From positions 237,527 to 301,526 of the forward strand of contig NZ_KB893728.1 of assembly GCF_000374165.1 (NCBI RefSeq): a DNA stretch of 64,000 nucleotides. Reading direction: 5' to 3'. The stretch comes from Parafrankia elaeagni (GTDB lineage Bacteria > Actinomycetota > Actinomycetes > Frankiales > Frankiaceae). Positions within the stretch are counted from its first letter, which is position 1. Every line of letters starts with the position of its first letter. Below the pieces are notes generated by a model. It saw nothing but the letters and a program-made list of their open reading frames with translations. It made no database searches and was not told where the DNA came from. A program made the position numbers and the translations under genes. Below are positions 33,531-41,566 of the stretch, piece by piece.

Positions 33531-33579
33531 CGGGCCTACCGACCGGGCCTACCGACCGGGCCTACCGACCGGGCCTGAC
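33531..33579. repeat. 13-bp tandem repeat after the SnoaL-like gene
   Basis: CGGGCCTACCGAC three times exactly, plus a partial fourth copy (CGGGCCTGAC), starting two bases after the stop codon. Confidence 0.9.
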
Positions 33580-33590
33580 CGGCAGACGAG

Positions 33591-33621
33591 AGCGGCCCGC
33601 ACCAGAACGGTGCGGGCCGCT
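33591..33621. terminator. Bidirectional hairpin terminator
   Basis: AGCGGCCCGCACC, loop AGAAC, GGTGCGGGCCGCT: a perfect 13-bp stem between the convergent SnoaL-like and amidohydrolase genes. Confidence 0.88.
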
Positions 33622-33650
33622 GCGCGCTGCGCCGGGCGGGGAGGGCGGCC

Positions 33651-34835
33651 TCAGACCGCGGCGGGCACCTTCATGAGCTGGGCGAGGTTGCCGCCCATCA
33701 TCTTGCGCACCAGCGGCTCGGGCAGGTGCTCAAGCTCCTTCAGGTAGCTGCGCGGGCTGGCCAGCCCCTCGGGATGCGGGTAGTCGGAGCCGAAGAGGAC
33801 GTGGTCCTCACCGATGAGCTCGGCGAGCTCGGCGAGGTTCTCCTCCCAGAACGGGCTGATGTAGATGTTGCGCCGCACGACGTCGACCGGGTTCTCCAGG
33901 AAGTCCTGGGGCATCTTCTTGTACAGCTTCGCCATGGCGGACAGCAGCGGCCCGACCCAGCTCATCCCGTTCTCGACGATGGCGATCTTCAGCTCGGGGA
34001 ACCGGGAGAGCGCCCCGTGGCAGACCAGCGCCGAGACGGCGTCCTCGACGGGCCGCCAGGCCTGCAGCATGTGGAAGGCGTTCGGCTGGAACGGCAGCAT
34101 CTCGCGGCTGCGGCCCATCCAGTCACTGCTGTACCGGGCGTAGCCGCTGTCCGAGGAGTGCAGCGCGACGAGGATGCCGGCCTCCTGGACCCTGGCCCAG
34201 AACGGGTCGAACTCCGGCAGCCCGAACGACCGCGGCCCGCGCAGGCCGGGAACGGGAGCCGGCCGGATGAGGACGACCCGCGCGCCACGCTCGAGGACCC
34301 ATTCGAGTTCCTCGATGGCCTTCTCGACGATCGGCAGCGTGATGACCGGGGTGGTGAAGATCCGTTCCTCGTAGTTGAACGTCCAGGTCTCGTGCAGCCA
34401 TTCGTTGAGCGAGTGGACGACCACGTGGATCAGGTCCGGGTCGTCACGCAGCCGCTCCTCGATGAGGCTGGCGAGGGTGGGGAACATCAGGGTGCGGTCG
34501 AGGCCCTGCTCGTCCATGAGGGCGAGGCGTGCGGCCGGCTCCCGCCACGCCGGGATGGAGCGCACCGGCTTGCCGAAGATCTCCCGGTAGGACTTGCCCT
34601 CCGGGTTGCCGTGCCGGTAGTAGTCCTCCTGCGCGCCCGGGCGGGCGACGACGTCGAACGTCGGGTTCGGGATGTACTCGCTGATCTGGCCCTTGACCAC
34701 GATCTTCGTACGGCCGTGCAGGTCGACGTAGTCGATGACGCCCTTGTACCGCTCGGGCAGGAACTGGGTGAGCGCGTCCCGGGTCTCGTATAAGTGGTTG
34801 TCCGCGTCGAAGACCGGGATGTCGTTGCTGGGCAT
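33651..34835 (-). CDS. Amidohydrolase-family (ACMSD-like) metal-dependent hydrolase/decarboxylase
   Basis: 394 residues, amidohydrolase-2 barrel as in aminocarboxymuconate-semialdehyde decarboxylase and related hydrolases. The first metal motif reads FDADNHLYE (Asp-x-x-His rather than HxH), followed by MFPTLASLIEER, SLNEWLHETW, GILVALHSSDSGYARY (metal His), and FGSDYPHPEGLASPRS with the catalytic Asp. Actinobacterial proteins with this DADNHxYE start are frequent in steroid and aromatic gene clusters but their reactions are mostly unknown. ATG at 34835 has AGGAGG five bases before it. It follows the two acyl-CoA dehydrogenases by 125 bases in the same direction and likely shares their TetR-controlled promoter. 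Confidence 0.87.
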   Translation of the reverse strand: MPSNDIPVFDADNHLYETRDALTQFLPERYKGVIDYVDLHGRTKIVVKGQISEYIPNPTFDVVARPGAQEDYYRHGNPEGKSYREIFGKPVRSIPAWREPAARLALMDEQGLDRTLMFPTLASLIEERLRDDPDLIHVVVHSLNEWLHETWTFNYEERIFTTPVITLPIVEKAIEELEWVLERGARVVLIRPAPVPGLRGPRSFGLPEFDPFWARVQEAGILVALHSSDSGYARYSSDWMGRSREMLPFQPNAFHMLQAWRPVEDAVSALVCHGALSRFPELKIAIVENGMSWVGPLLSAMAKLYKKMPQDFLENPVDVVRRNIYISPFWEENLAELAELIGEDHVLFGSDYPHPEGLASPRSYLKELEHLPEPLVRKMMGGNLAQLMKVPAAV

Positions 34836-34960
34836 CGGACCTCCTGGGAGAGCTGCCTGGGGAACGGGTACCGGACGGGTGCCGGTGGGTCACGCGGTGC
34901 GAGCCGGCTGGGACTGTCCACCACACCAGGACGCCAGGACACCGGGGGTGGCCGGTGGCC

Positions 34961-36259
34961 TCAGGATCGGGCGGAGCCGCCCCGTGGGACGTCGCGGAAG
35001 GCCCGGTCGCGGTCGAGCGCGGCCTCCCGCGGCATACCGAGCACTCGCTCACTTATGACATTACGCGCGATCTCGGTTGTCCCGCCGCCGATGCAGGTGG
35101 TCTGACGCAGCAGGAAGTCCGTGCCGATCTCGGCGATCGCGCCGTCGTCCGCCGCCCAGGCCGCTCCGGCCGAGCCGGAGATGTCGAACGCCATCGAGGT
35201 GACCCGCGTCGAGGAGAGGCCCGCGAACAGCCGGCCGATCGCCGCCGACTGGTCGGGCAGCTTGCGGGAGCGCACACCGGTGCTGATCCGGGCCTGCAGG
35301 GCCTCGCGGACGAGGTCGAGCACGCGGCCCTCGCCGATGAGGTCGCGGGTGCGCGGGTCGTCGAGCCGACCGGCGTCGCGGGCGACGTCCACCAGGAACG
35401 TGGCGTCGACGCCGCCGTAGGACCAGCCGGACGGCATGGTGACGAAAGGGGAGTTGTGCAGCATCCGCTCGTGGAACATCCAGCGGGTGCCGACCGTCCA
35501 GCCGTCGTCGACGTCGCCGATGCGGTCGCTGTCGGGCACCCGGACGTCGGTGAGGTACTCCTGGCAGAACTCCTTGTTGCCGTTGAGCATCTCGATGCGC
35601 TGGACGTCCACCCCGTCCTGGTGGATCGGCAGGATGAACACCGTCAGCCCGCGGTGCTTGGAGACGTCCCAGTTGGTGCGGGCCAGGCACAGCGCCCAGT
35701 CGGACCACCAGGCGCCGGTCGTCCAGATCTTGGAGCCGTTGAGGATCCACTCGTCGCCCTCGAGGACGGCGCTGGTCGTGACCGAGGCGACGTCCGAGCC
35801 GCTGCCGGGCTCGGACAGGAACTGCATCCAGATCTCCTCGCCCCTGAGGATGGCGGGGATGTGGCGCAGTTTCTGCTCCTCGGTGCCGAACTCAAGCAGC
35901 ACGGCGGCGCAGGGCGAGAACGTGGGCGCCTGGATGCGGGACGGGTACTCGAAACCCGTGATCTCCTCGTTGAACGCGCGCTGGTGGGCGGGGCTGAGGC
36001 CCAGCCCGCCGTAGGCGGGCGGGAAGCAGATGCCCGCCAGCTTCGCGTCGAAGAGCATCCGCTGGATCTCGCGCTCGCGGGCGACCTCGGCGAGCTCCTC
36101 GTCGTCGGTGAGGCGGGCCCGCATCACTCCGGTCTTCGCGTGCGTGACCAGCGGCTGGAGGTTGGCCCGGATCCAGGTCCGGGCGCGGGCACGGAACTCC
36201 TCGACGCTCTCCACCGGTGCTGCGTCCGCCGGGGAGGTGCCGGTCGGCTCGGTGCTCAT
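34961..36259 (-). CDS. Acyl-CoA dehydrogenase (FadE-like), partner 1
   Basis: 432 residues. FAD-dependent acyl-CoA dehydrogenase fold: ICFPPAYGGLGLSP near residue 80, the FAD/substrate strand MQFLSEPGSGSDVASVTT, WILNGSKIWTTGAWWSDWAL, and the C-terminal CIGGGTTEIARNVISERVLG that binds the flavin of the neighbouring subunit. ATG at 36259 overlaps the stop of the second dehydrogenase gene (ATGA). Such overlapping fadE pairs in actinobacteria generally build alpha2-beta2 enzymes acting on bulky CoA esters such as sterol side chains, in which only one subunit supplies the catalytic base. This is family knowledge, not shown for these genes. Electrons would pass to ETF, not encoded here. Confidence 0.93.
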   Translation of the reverse strand: MSTEPTGTSPADAAPVESVEEFRARARTWIRANLQPLVTHAKTGVMRARLTDDEELAEVAREREIQRMLFDAKLAGICFPPAYGGLGLSPAHQRAFNEEITGFEYPSRIQAPTFSPCAAVLLEFGTEEQKLRHIPAILRGEEIWMQFLSEPGSGSDVASVTTSAVLEGDEWILNGSKIWTTGAWWSDWALCLARTNWDVSKHRGLTVFILPIHQDGVDVQRIEMLNGNKEFCQEYLTDVRVPDSDRIGDVDDGWTVGTRWMFHERMLHNSPFVTMPSGWSYGGVDATFLVDVARDAGRLDDPRTRDLIGEGRVLDLVREALQARISTGVRSRKLPDQSAAIGRLFAGLSSTRVTSMAFDISGSAGAAWAADDGAIAEIGTDFLLRQTTCIGGGTTEIARNVISERVLGMPREAALDRDRAFRDVPRGGSARS

Positions 36260-37407
36260 GCCCGCTCCTTGTACTGCTCGACGGTGCCGGCGACGCGCTG
36301 GCGGTGTTCGGCCGGCGTCCCGTACAGGGCCCGGTTCACGGTGACGCGGCGCAGGAACAGATGCAGGTCGTGCTCGTAGGTGACGCCGATGCCGCCGTGC
36401 AGCTGGACGCATTCCTGCAGCAGCTCGGTGCCGTTGTCGCCGATGTACGACTTCGCGGCGCTGACCAGTTCGCCGGCCTCGGAGGAGCGGGCGTCGACCG
36501 CGGCCGCGGCCGCGTCGTTGATCGCGTGCGAGGCCTCCAACCAGGTCTTCATATCCGCGAAGCGGTGCTTCAGCGCCTGGTAGGAGGCGAGGGGGCGGCC
36601 GAAGGAGTAGCGCTCGAACGCCCACTGGACGGTCATGTCGAAGGCGGCCTGCATGGCGCCGACGGCCTCGGCGTTGTGGATGACGATCGCGAGCTGCAGC
36701 TGCCGCTCCACCTGCTCGGCGGCCTCGCCGACAGCGCCGACGACGGTGCCGGGCCCGACCCGGACCTCGTCGAGGCGGACGGTGGCGAACCGCCGGCTCA
36801 GCTCCACGGTGCGCAGCGGCTCGACGGAGACTCCCGGGGTGCCGGTGGAGACCAGGAACTGGGTCAGCCCCTGCTCTCCCCGGGCGGTGACCAGCAGATG
36901 GTCGGCCTGGCCACCCGCCTCGACCGGGCGGCACGAGCCGTTGAGGACGAAGTCGTCGCCGTCGGCGTTCCAGGTGACCCCGACGCTGCCGAGCCGGTCG
37001 AGCGGCGGTGCCCCGGCCAGGCACCAGGAGGCCACGGCCGACCCGGACACGATCTGGGCGAGCACGTCGGCGTGCGGGCCGTCGGTGTCGGCGCCGCCGA
37101 CGTCGGACAGCGTGGCGGCCACGACGTTCGTCCCGGTCAGCGGGCCGGGGGCGGCGCGCAGCCCGAACTCGTGCGCGACCAGGGTCAGGTCGACGAGCCC
37201 GGACCCGCTGACGGAGCCCCCGCCCTGCTCCTCGCTGACGAGCAGTGACACCCACCCCAGCTCGGCGCCGGCGCTCCAGTAGCCGGGCTCGAACCCGGCG
37301 GGGCTGGTGCGCAGGCTCCGGACGGTCTCCGCCGGAACGCGGTCCGCGAGGAACCGCGCGGTCGCCTCCCGGAGGACCTCCTGGTCAGGACTCAACTCCA
37401 ACAGCAC
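36256..37407 (-). CDS. Acyl-CoA dehydrogenase (FadE-like), partner 2
   Basis: 383 residues, first gene of the dehydrogenase pair. MLLELSPDQEVLREATARFL opens the N-terminal helical domain; LGWVSLLVSEEQGGGSVSG, VTWNADGDDFVLNGSCRPV (middle sheet) and LQLHGGIGVTYEHDLHLFLRR (C-terminal motif with a Glu in a position used as base in some family members) follow, quoted in part. The middle-domain FAD motif is weaker than in partner 1, as is usual for the second subunit of heteromeric FadE enzymes. GTG at 37407 has GAGGTGA upstream. Its promoter region contains the 37467 TetR-type operator, and the tetR gene ends 65 bases upstream in the same orientation. Confidence 0.92.
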   Translation of the reverse strand: MLLELSPDQEVLREATARFLADRVPAETVRSLRTSPAGFEPGYWSAGAELGWVSLLVSEEQGGGSVSGSGLVDLTLVAHEFGLRAAPGPLTGTNVVAATLSDVGGADTDGPHADVLAQIVSGSAVASWCLAGAPPLDRLGSVGVTWNADGDDFVLNGSCRPVEAGGQADHLLVTARGEQGLTQFLVSTGTPGVSVEPLRTVELSRRFATVRLDEVRVGPGTVVGAVGEAAEQVERQLQLAIVIHNAEAVGAMQAAFDMTVQWAFERYSFGRPLASYQALKHRFADMKTWLEASHAINDAAAAAVDARSSEAGELVSAAKSYIGDNGTELLQECVQLHGGIGVTYEHDLHLFLRRVTVNRALYGTPAEHRQRVAGTVEQYKERA

Positions 37408-37466
37408 GTTGCGTCACCTCGCGTCACGGCGTTCCCCTGCCTGTTCCAGCCAGGTCGTCTCCAGCC

Positions 37467-37508
37467 AGGTCGTCACGATACGGACCGCCGGTCCACATCG
37501 GCAAGAGG
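37467..37508. promoter_or_regulatory. TetR operator-like 42-bp sequence, copy A (acyl-CoA dehydrogenase promoter)
   Basis: Contains the palindrome GGACCGCCGGTCC (37482-37494). The whole 42 bases match copy B at 38119-38160 in inverted orientation at 38 of 42 positions. It overlaps the last 12 codons of the tetR gene and lies 60-101 bases upstream of the first acyl-CoA dehydrogenase start. Confidence 0.75.
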
Positions 37509-38087
37509 TGCGCCCGGGTCCCGCGTCGCCGGCACCGCGAGCCGGTGCAGGCCGGCTCGCACCTGCTCCGGGTTCATCCCGCGCACGGAGATCAGATAGT
37601 CGAGGACGTCCGCCCGCAGCGCCGTCGACAGGATGTAGGTCAGGTAGTCGGTGTCCTGCGGGTGCGTCGCGGCGAGCCGTCGTGCCAGCTCGGTGAGCCA
37701 GTACCGGCTCGACGAGTGGGCGTAGTACGCGTGCGGCACCCGGTGCTCCAGTGCGCGGATGAGCGCCCGGTTCTCCCAGACGAAGTCGAGCAGGAGGTCG
37801 AGGTAGGCGCGCAGGGCGTCCGTCGCCTCGCCGCCGGGGCCGAGCGGCGGCGGGCCGTGGTCGACCAGGCGCCGCATCGCCACGGAGCGGGGGAGCAGCA
37901 CCGCCTCGATCAGTGCCGTCCGGTCGCCGAAGCGGCGGAAGATCGTGCCCTTGCCGACCCCGGCGGCGCGGGCGATGTCGTTCATCGAGACCTGTTCGAC
38001 TCCGTCACGGTCGAACAGCTCCGCCGCGGCCGCGAGGATGGCGGCCCTGTTGCGGGCCGCATCTGCTCGCTCCGATCCGGTCACCAC
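37473..38087 (-). CDS. TetR-family transcriptional regulator
   Basis: 204 residues. N-terminal helix-turn-helix: RAAILAAAAELFDRDGVEQV then MNDIARAAGVGKGTIFRRFG, the classic TetR recognition region (residues about 13-55). The ligand domain has LLDFVWENRALIRALEHR and LTYILSTALRADVLDYLIS. GTG at 38087 is chosen because GAGGAG lies six bases before it. Probably a repressor of its own gene and of the downstream dehydrogenase/amidohydrolase operon, since a 42-bp sequence with the same palindrome lies in both promoter regions, in opposite orientation. One copy encodes its C-terminus (PLADVDRRSV). The ligand is likely an acyl-CoA or free acid, by analogy with FadR-type TetR proteins. Confidence 0.92.
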   Translation of the reverse strand: MVTGSERADAARNRAAILAAAAELFDRDGVEQVSMNDIARAAGVGKGTIFRRFGDRTALIEAVLLPRSVAMRRLVDHGPPPLGPGGEATDALRAYLDLLLDFVWENRALIRALEHRVPHAYYAHSSSRYWLTELARRLAATHPQDTDYLTYILSTALRADVLDYLISVRGMNPEQVRAGLHRLAVPATRDPGAPLADVDRRSVS

Positions 38088-38118
38088 TCGTGTCTCCTCA
38101 GCTGTTGGCGTGGACGAT

Positions 38119-38160
38119 CCCCTTGCCGATGTGGACCGTCGGTCCGTATTGTGACGCCCT
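38119..38160. promoter_or_regulatory. TetR operator-like 42-bp sequence, copy B (tetR promoter)
   Basis: Inverted near-copy of 37467-37508 with palindrome GGACCGTCGGTCC at 38133-38145, 46 bases upstream of the tetR start. The position is right for autoregulation. Confidence 0.75.
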
Positions 38161-38522
38161 AGTTCGTACGGCCGGGCCGATCGCGGGGCTACATCCCACA
38201 AACCAAAGGTGGACCGGGGTGGAGACGCGGTGGAAGTCCTGGCCGACAGGGGCGTCGGGCAAGGGAGCCGGATGACGCAGGGTGACCGATCGCGAGGTGA
38301 CCGATCGCGCTGCCGGGGACAGGTGCTGGCCAGCGGGTCCTCCTCCGCGCGGCCGCTGCGCCGCCGGGGGATCGTGCCACGGATCCGGCGGTCCGGCACC
38401 GGCCCGTCACGGCTCATCCCGCCTCGCGCGGCAGCCCTGGTCCGGGCCTGTCCCGACACGAGCGCCCCACGGCCGCGGTATGACCAGCGCGAAGCGCCGA
38501 CAGTCGGCGGTGAAGGGATCCG
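38161..38522. other. Leader region of the second P450, no gene seen
   Basis: About 360 bases. GGTGACCGATCGCGA and GGTGACCGATCGCGC (38281-38310) are adjacent direct repeats of 15 bp. Otherwise no gene, terminator or convincing promoter can be named. Confidence 0.45.
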
Positions 38523-39821
38523 GTGCAGACGGTGACAGACATTGATGCGGTCGACTTCTTTCGGGGCGACGAGCTCATCGAGGACCCGTACTCCTATTTC
38601 CACGCCCTGCGGGCCAAGTGCCCGGTGCAGAAGGAACCGCACCACAACGTGGTGATGGTGACCGGGTACGACGAGGCCGTCTCGGTCTTCCACGACTCCG
38701 AGCACTTCTCGTCCTGTATCTCGGTGACCGGCCCGTTCCCGGGCTTTCCGGTGCCCCTGGAGGGCGACGACATCTCGGAGCTGATCGAGCGGCACCGGGA
38801 CGAGCTGCCGATGAGCGACCAGCTCCCGACCTTCGACCCGCCGATGCACACCGACCACCGCGCGCTGCTCATGCGGCTGATCACCCCCAAGCGGCTGAAG
38901 GAGAACGAGGAGTTCATCTGGCGGCTCGCCGACCGCCTGCTGGACACCTATCTCGCCGACGGCGAGGGTGAGTTCATCAGCGGCTTCGCCGGGCCGTTCG
39001 CCCTGCTGGTCATCGCGGACCTGCTCGGGGTGCCCGAGTCCGACCACGAGGAGTTCGCCGCCAGGCTGCAGGGCCGTGGCCACGGCGACGCCGGGGTGGG
39101 CAGCACCGGTGACGACCACATGGCGCACTCGCCGCTGCAGTTCCTCTACGACAAGTTCAGCACCTACGTCGAGGACCGCCGCCGCGAGCCACGCGACGAC
39201 GTCCTCACCGGCCTCGCGACCGCGACGTTCCCGGACGGCTCGACGCCCGAGGTCATCGACGTGGTGCGGGTGGCGGCCAACCTGTTCTCGGCCGGCCAGG
39301 AGACCACGGTCCGGCTGGTCAGCACCGCGGCCAAGGTGCTCGCCGAACGCCCCGACCTGCAGGCCCTGCTGCGCCGGGAGAGCGACCGCATCCCGAACTT
39401 CATCGAGGAGACGCTGCGCCTGGAGAGCCCGGTGAAGGGCGACTTCCGGCTCTCCCGGGTCGCCACCACAGTGGGCGGCGTGGAGATTCCGGCGGGCACG
39501 ACGGTCATGGTGGTCAACGGTGCGGCCAACCGCGACCCGAGCCGCTTCGCCAACCCGGACACCTTCGACGCCGGGCGGCCGAACGCCCGCCAGCACATCG
39601 CCTTCGGCCGGGGCATCCACTCCTGCCCGGGCGCGCCGCTGGCCCGTGCCGAGGCCCGCGCGGGCCTCGAGCGGCTGCTGCAGCGGACCTCGGACATCAG
39701 GATCTCCGAGCGCGTGCACGGCCCGGCCGACGCCCGCAGCTACCGCTACCTTCCGACCTTCATTCTTCGCGGCCTGACCCACCTGAACCTGGAGTTCACG
39801 CCGGTGGAGAACGGCAGTTGA
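38523..39821 (+). CDS. Cytochrome P450 monooxygenase
   Basis: 432 residues. I-helix LFSAGQETTVRLV near residue 254, ExxR in EETLRLES, heme loop FGRGIHSCPGAPLARAEAR with Cys about 367. Closely related in layout to the P450 at 18296 (shared FPVPLEGDDISE, PPMHTDHRALLMR, EETLRLESPVK), indicating duplication within one CYP family. GTG at 38523 has AAGGGA six bases upstream. It stands alone, closed by a strong hairpin terminator, between the TetR gene and the large operon. It would hydroxylate a hydrophobic substrate using ferredoxin partners encoded elsewhere. Its placement next to the Rieske/BVMO operon suggests, but does not show, a role in the same pathway. Confidence 0.94.
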   Translation: MQTVTDIDAVDFFRGDELIEDPYSYFHALRAKCPVQKEPHHNVVMVTGYDEAVSVFHDSEHFSSCISVTGPFPGFPVPLEGDDISELIERHRDELPMSDQLPTFDPPMHTDHRALLMRLITPKRLKENEEFIWRLADRLLDTYLADGEGEFISGFAGPFALLVIADLLGVPESDHEEFAARLQGRGHGDAGVGSTGDDHMAHSPLQFLYDKFSTYVEDRRREPRDDVLTGLATATFPDGSTPEVIDVVRVAANLFSAGQETTVRLVSTAAKVLAERPDLQALLRRESDRIPNFIEETLRLESPVKGDFRLSRVATTVGGVEIPAGTTVMVVNGAANRDPSRFANPDTFDAGRPNARQHIAFGRGIHSCPGAPLARAEARAGLERLLQRTSDIRISERVHGPADARSYRYLPTFILRGLTHLNLEFTPVENGS

Positions 39822-39831
39822 CTCCGGATTC

Positions 39832-39867
39832 GGCGCGGGTGCCGGCAGCGCTGCCGGCACCCGCGCC
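39832..39867. terminator. Hairpin terminator after the P450
   Basis: A perfect 36-base palindrome beginning GGCGCGGGTGCCGGCAGC, 10 bases after the P450 stop; it would fold into an 18-bp stem less a small loop. Confidence 0.85.
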
Positions 39868-39900
39868 GGGGCCCGGAATCCGCCCCTCTGCGATCCACCG

Positions 39901-39929
39901 TTCTGTGACCCACCGCGAGTGCTTACCCT
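39901..39929 (+). promoter_or_regulatory. Candidate promoter of the ten-gene oxygenase operon
   Basis: TACCCT (39924-39929) is a fair -10, with TTCTGT (39901-39906) 17 bases upstream as a weak -35. Transcription would start near 39936, about 24 bases before the first ATG with GGGAG in between. Confidence 0.4.
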
Positions 39930-39959
39930 AACAACGAGGTTTCCGGGAGTACGCCACCA

Positions 39960-41561
39960 ATGTCGTTACAAGGCGCGCGTTACGTCAGTGCCACATCCAT
40001 CAGTGTCGCCGACGGGTGGAGCCTGGAACGGCTCACTCCGCCGAGCCGGCTGTTCGGCGCCAACGGTCTGCGGACGGGTCCCGACGGCCGTGTCTACGTG
40101 GCGCAGGTGACGGGCAGCCAGATCAGCGCTCTCGACGTCGAGACCGGGGCGCTGGAGACCATCAGCGCCAAGGGCGGCGACATCATCGGTCCCGACGACG
40201 TCGCCTTCGACCCGGCGGGCAACCTCTACGCCACCGAGGTCATGGACGGCCGTGTCAGCGTCCTCGGCGCCGACGGCCGGACCCGTGTGCTGCGTGACGA
40301 CCTCCCCAGCGCCAACGGCATCACCGTCCACCAGGGCCGGCTGTTCGTCGGCGAGTGCCGCATCGGCGGGCGGCTGATGGAGCTCGACCTGGACGGCGGC
40401 GAGCCCCGCATCCTCGCCGAGAACGTGGCGATGCCGAACGCCATGGAGGTCGGCCCGGACGGCCTCCTGTACTACCCGGTGATGGGCACCAACGACATCT
40501 GGCGGATCCACCCCGACGGCGGCGAGCCCGAGCGGGTCGCCGGTGACCTCGGTGTTCCCGACTCGGTCAAGTTCGACGCCGAGGGCTTCATCGTCTCCAC
40601 CCAGGTGCACAGCGGCCAGGTGCTGCGGATCAACCCGCGCAACGGCGACAGGACCGTGCTGGCCCAGCTGGGCCCCGGCCTGGACAACTGCACCTTCGTC
40701 GGTGACCGGCTCTTCGTCTCGAGCTTCACCGGGGCGATCACCGAGATCCTCGGGGACGGCAGGACCCAGGAGACCCTGCCCGGCGGGCTGACCTGGCCGC
40801 TGGGCCTGACCGTCGACGCCGAGGGCACCCTGTTCATCGCCGACGGCACCTTCTTCTACGCGCTGACGCCGGGCGGCACCCCGCAGACGCTGGGCATGCT
40901 GTTCAGCCCGAACTACCCGGGCTTCGTCCGCAGCGTGCAGGCCATCGGCCCGGGCGAGTTCCTCGTGGGCACCGCCAGCGGCACCGTGGTGCGCTACCGG
41001 CCCGCCGCCCAGGAGTCCGAGATCCTCGCCGAAGGGCTCGACCAGGTCTACGGGGTCGCGGCCGCGCCGACCGGCGCGGTGGCCGTCGCCGACTTCGGCA
41101 CCGGTCAGGTGCTGCTCGTCCGCTCCGGCGGCCAGCCGGAGGTCGTGGCGTCCGGGCTGGCCAAGCCGCTCGGCGTGGCCTTCGCCCCCGACGGCACGCT
41201 GCTGGTCTCCGAGTCCGGCGCCGGGCGCGTCGTCGGGATCACCGGCCCGAAGGTCGACACGGTGGTCGACAACCTGTCCGACCCGCAGGGCATCCTGGTG
41301 CACGGCGGCCGGATCCACATCGTCGACTCCGGGTCGAAGGAGCTCGTCAGCGTCGACCTGGCCGGCGGCGACCGCCAGGTCATCGCCCGTAACCTCCCGC
41401 TCGGCGCCCCGCCCGGAGTCGTACCGAAACCGCTGCGCGGCATGGCGCCGTTCTCCGGCCCGCAGGGGCCGTTCGCGGGCATCGCCGTCGGGCCCGACGG
41501 CACCCTGTACGTCTCCGCCGACGCCGAGGGCAGCGTGCTCGCTCTCACCCAGGCGGGCTGA
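39960..41561 (+). CDS. SMP-30/NHL-type beta-propeller protein
   Basis: 533 residues made of repeated propeller blades; the recurring pattern is GPDG(R/L)-hydrophobic-Y-hydrophobic, seen in LRTGPDGRVYVAQ, VAFDPAGNLYATE, MEVGPDGLLYYPV, LTVDAEGTLFIAD, VAFAPDGTLLVSE and IAVGPDGTLYVSA. About twelve blades could form two six-bladed units. There is no signal peptide, so it is cytoplasmic. Proteins of the SMP-30/gluconolactonase group hydrolyse lactones using a metal ion; in an operon with a Baeyer-Villiger monooxygenase, which makes lactones, a lactonase role is attractive. I cannot identify metal ligands with certainty, so it might instead be a non-catalytic scaffold. First gene of the operon. Confidence 0.8.
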   Translation: MSLQGARYVSATSISVADGWSLERLTPPSRLFGANGLRTGPDGRVYVAQVTGSQISALDVETGALETISAKGGDIIGPDDVAFDPAGNLYATEVMDGRVSVLGADGRTRVLRDDLPSANGITVHQGRLFVGECRIGGRLMELDLDGGEPRILAENVAMPNAMEVGPDGLLYYPVMGTNDIWRIHPDGGEPERVAGDLGVPDSVKFDAEGFIVSTQVHSGQVLRINPRNGDRTVLAQLGPGLDNCTFVGDRLFVSSFTGAITEILGDGRTQETLPGGLTWPLGLTVDAEGTLFIADGTFFYALTPGGTPQTLGMLFSPNYPGFVRSVQAIGPGEFLVGTASGTVVRYRPAAQESEILAEGLDQVYGVAAAPTGAVAVADFGTGQVLLVRSGGQPEVVASGLAKPLGVAFAPDGTLLVSESGAGRVVGITGPKVDTVVDNLSDPQGILVHGGRIHIVDSGSKELVSVDLAGGDRQVIARNLPLGAPPGVVPKPLRGMAPFSGPQGPFAGIAVGPDGTLYVSADAEGSVLALTQAG

Positions 41562-41566
41562 TCACG

